Below, piece after piece: positions 28,201-30,026 of a stretch of DNA of 30,026 bases; positions within the stretch are counted from its first letter, which is position 1; each line of letters begins with the position of its first letter. The stretch is from Amoebophrya sp. AT5.2 (lineage: Eukaryota > Sar > Dinophyceae > Syndiniales > Amoebophryaceae). A model generated the notes under the pieces. It had not been told where the DNA came from and did no database searches. It worked only from the letters and a program-made list of their open reading frames with translations. The stretch lies in NCBI GenBank assembly GCA_005223375.1, contig RXOD01004062.1, positions 1 through 30,026 on the forward strand, read 5' to 3'. The position numbers and the translations under genes are program-made.

Positions 28201-28911
28201 GGGTGGGGGGTAGAGAATGGAACAAAGTACTGGACGTTTCAAAATTGGTGGGGATCCGCGTTGCCTGGACAAGAAGAGCAAAGTAAAGAATTTTTGCGCA
28301 AATCTTCATCTTCATCATTCATAAGCTGGATAAACGTAAATCATCATCATTCATCGGACGAGGACGCTCCTGCCGCATGGGGAGAGGCAGACCCGTACCT
28401 GACGGACAGCGCGACGGGGAAGCCGCTGCGAGCCGGCTTCGCTCGAATCGTGCGCGGAGTAGACAAGAATGGCTTTGAGTCCTCGGCGGTGTACGCAGAC
28501 GTGGAGAAGCTGGATCAGGGAGCTGCAAGCGAGACGATCCACTGGCTCCAGGACGAGGGTCCTTCGCTTCATGGTGCTCCTGAAGCGAAAGATGGCTACT
28601 GGGAAGGAAAGAAGGTCGAGGACCTGGGAAAGACGGACGTGGGACTGATGAGTTGCCTGCATGCCCTGCGAAGCTGCGAACATTGCAATGGCCCGAACAA
28701 CTCGCGCTACGCCTTTGCTAAGCCCAAGTTCGTCCGTACCCCCTCCCAGTGGTGGTTCCGTGACGAGGACGACCTCGCCTGCCAACTGTCAGATGCCTGC
28801 CGGGATGTCCTATATCATTGCTGTCCTGGACAAAAAGGATGGACGAGGACATGGGGAGGTTGTGTCGACAGATGTGAAAAGCGGCAGGGACGCAACTGCT
28901 TCGCGGGGTAG
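25208..28911 (+). CDS. Cathepsin C (dipeptidyl peptidase I) type cysteine protease, two exons
   Basis: Proposed exons 25208-27331 and 27823-28911 give about 1,070 residues. A hydrophobic segment near residues 25-52 is a signal peptide or anchor (an ATG at residue 16 or 18 may be the true start). Residues ~65-350 resemble the exclusion domain of cathepsin C, with GHGVWSMIYDEG, GWYWMEF and CWYGS. A ~240-residue Ser/Arg/Glu-rich insertion follows. The papain-like domain starts at LPADFDWRDP (about 601). It has Q625 and the nucleophile C630 in QHCGNCY, the NGGCPGG turn, H829 in GHNVLLVGWG and N849 in FQNWWGS. The tyrosine after the nucleophile is typical of cathepsin C. The enzyme removes dipeptides from N-termini, usually in lysosome-like or secretory compartments; relatives in apicomplexan parasites (DPAP) act in vacuole and egress. 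A Cys-rich tail of ~85 residues is extra. The human enzyme has 463 residues. Confidence 0.8.
27332..27822 (+). other. Proposed GA-AG intron (491 nt) in the protease gene
   Basis: Removing GATTAAG...TAATAGGAG joins GLVPDIE to CRPDDGWYG in phase 0, which lines up with GLVEEACFPYTG of cathepsin C. A GT-AG choice (27317-27819) gives GL-ECRPDDG and is also in frame but loses the usual VxxxxC spacing. The intron holds an ATC microsatellite (27743-27757). Confidence 0.5.
28262..28366 (+). other. AT-rich in-frame insert in the protease coding sequence
   Basis: Between NWWGS and AAWGEADPYL, where papain-type enzymes have a short loop, about 35 codons read a Lys/Glu/Ser stretch with five serines and three histidines. 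The bases are AT-rich with CAT/CTT repeats, unlike the flanking exon but like the introns here. It may be an intron whose length happens to keep the frame, or a real insertion. Confidence 0.45.
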
Positions 28912-29555
28912 TTCTCTTTTATCTGTCACCCTTTACTTGTCTTACTACCACTAGCCACTGATATATTGATCACAGAGGTGGACACAGGCTGCGCATGATA
29001 TGGATATGAAGATAAGAATGACATCTTCGCAGGATTGCGAGTAAAGCCCTCTTTCTTCTCATTCCAGTGGTTTACTGTTGTTCGCTACAACTCGCTCGGT
29101 AGTTGCTATCTTTTCCTTCGCCGCATCCTGGGTGATGTTCGCGGTCCTGTTAAAAAATTACTTCGTGAAAAAAGAGGTCAATCTTGAACTCCTCCTCCTC
29201 GGTCGTGGGCGTTGCAATGTTGAGTCTGCTTTTGTCTGTAAAAATGAATGTGTTACTTTGGACGATCACGATCCCAAGAAAATTTATTGAAGATCATCAT
29301 CTTAGTAGTTCGAGGTGAAGTTGTCCTCAAAGATAGGGAAAGAGCCAAAGCTCCGTGGCATAGAATACTGTAAGTAAATAAAGAAATATCGTCCTCCATG
29401 CGACCGCGAGGAGCAAGCAAGCAGGTGAAGCAACTGAAATCGGTTCCCTTCGGCGCCACACGACTTAGATACATATTTGTATCACTTTTAAGCTCAACGG
29501 CCCGCGCATTTGTTTTTCCTACACGCATTCTTCCGAAGCGGCAAGAACCAGAAAG
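28912..29555. other. Intergenic region
   Basis: No firm gene. A frame at 29078-29290 encodes one hydrophobic helix but has no ATG. The bases from about 29400 are GC-richer and probably belong to the leader of the next gene. Confidence 0.4.
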
Positions 29556-30026
29556 ATGCCGCGTTTGGCTCTCGCCAGTATCGCGCTTGCGCTTTTTCCA
29601 TCAGCAGACGAAGGAAATCCGGACTCCGGAATCGTTTCGCCCCTTCTTCTCATCCGGAATGCCCGCGCCGCCGCCCCGCAGTCTTCATCGAGCAGTAAGG
29701 CCCCTGCTCGCGGTTCTTCTTCCCGCCAACATCCGAGGAGGTCCTGGCTTCTCGCCTCGAACGAGTGGAACTGGAACGCCTCCGGCGGCAGCACGGCGTC
29801 GCCCAGCCAAGACCGCCCCAGATCTGCGGGAACGGCGCGAGGACCGCTCGGCCTGCATGCACAACTCCATCAACCCTCGGCGTCGGTGGAGGAAGAGGAG
29901 GTCGACGTAGACGACAGGGAGCTGTGGAAGGGCGGCCTTCCGCAATTCGTGCAGGACGCTCTTGGCATGTTCGAGGGTTCCTGCGGCGTCCCGGACGGAG
30001 GACCCTCGGATAGTAGAGGATGCTCC
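29556..30026 (+). CDS. Start of a signal-peptide protein, cut by the window end
   Basis: This frame is open from ATG 29556 to the last base of the window (157 codons, no stop). It starts MPRLALASIALALFPSADEG, a good signal peptide with likely cleavage after residue 16-18. A Ser/Arg-rich stretch follows, then an acidic patch (EEEEVDVDDRELWKGG), then LPQFVQDALGMFEGSCGVPDGG. I do not recognise the family from this part. Overlapping frames that stop inside the window (29398-29910 and 29510-29698) are less likely because they lack this composition. The ATG lies 3-4 bases after an AACCAG that could be a splice acceptor. Confidence 0.6.
   Translation, partial: MPRLALASIALALFPSADEGNPDSGIVSPLLLIRNARAAAPQSSSSSKAPARGSSSRQHPRRSWLLASNEWNWNASGGSTASPSQDRPRSAGTARGPLGLHAQLHQPSASVEEEEVDVDDRELWKGGLPQFVQDALGMFEGSCGVPDGGPSDSRGCS

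Noticed and set aside
29398..29910. Plus-strand frame of 170 codons starting at 29398
   Set aside because: It is Arg/Pro-rich and overlaps the frame from 29556, which starts with a signal peptide and stays open to the window edge.
1..30026. tRNA, rRNA, CRISPR array, bacterial operon signals
   Set aside because: Looked for clover-leaf T-arms (GTTCGAnTC), repeat-spacer periodicity and ribosome binding sites; found none. GGTTCGATTC at 20321 is inside the RT coding sequence.

Overview
The window looks like nuclear DNA of a GC-rich protist, most likely an alveolate and possibly of dinoflagellate type. The reasons are: every convincing gene reads on the + strand; exons are long with GC-rich third positions; introns are few, mostly GT-AG, with one better explained as GA-AG; proteins are large with low-complexity inserts; and polypyrimidine-AG sites lie just before several start codons, as expected for spliced-leader trans-splicing. 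This assignment is inference. Nothing bacterial (Shine-Dalgarno spacing, operons, CRISPR) and no rRNA or tRNA gene was seen.

Layout. 2-325: the 3' end of an RNase H domain. 928-2961: a DUF3431-like, probably type II membrane protein, with one intron. 3821-4317: a 93-residue lysine-rich protein with a clear GT-AG intron and a 21-bp hairpin around its stop codon. 5496-11500: a very large 12-helix major-facilitator-type transporter in three exons, with unusually long loops between helices 3-4, 6-7 and 8-9. 11887-21521: a complete-looking tyrosine-recombinase (DIRS-like) retrotransposon. 22042-23730: a secreted or signal-anchored protein of unknown family. 25208-28911: a cathepsin C (dipeptidyl peptidase I) type cysteine protease with large insertions. 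29556 to the window end: the start of another signal-peptide protein that runs off the edge.

The retroelement is the centre of interest. Two 54-bp A repeats (11887-11940, 12731-12784) and two identical 279-bp B repeats (12453-12731, 21243-21521) are arranged A1 - hairpin-rich spacer - B1/A2 - genes - B2. This is the split-direct-repeat logic of PAT/Ngaro-like DIRS elements, but with the genes between A2 and B2 instead of between A1 and B1. The gene order is tyrosine recombinase, CCCH-finger Gag-like protein, a smaller paralogous Gag-like protein, then reverse transcriptase-RNase H. The recombinase has a histidine where the nucleophilic tyrosine should be, and it carries a zinc-ribbon-like insertion. 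The RT gene needs a +1 frameshift near its start. Perfect repeats and intact reading frames suggest a recent insertion.

The element lies between the transporter gene and the secreted-protein gene and breaks no recognisable coding sequence. Stretches without genes are described as separate entries.
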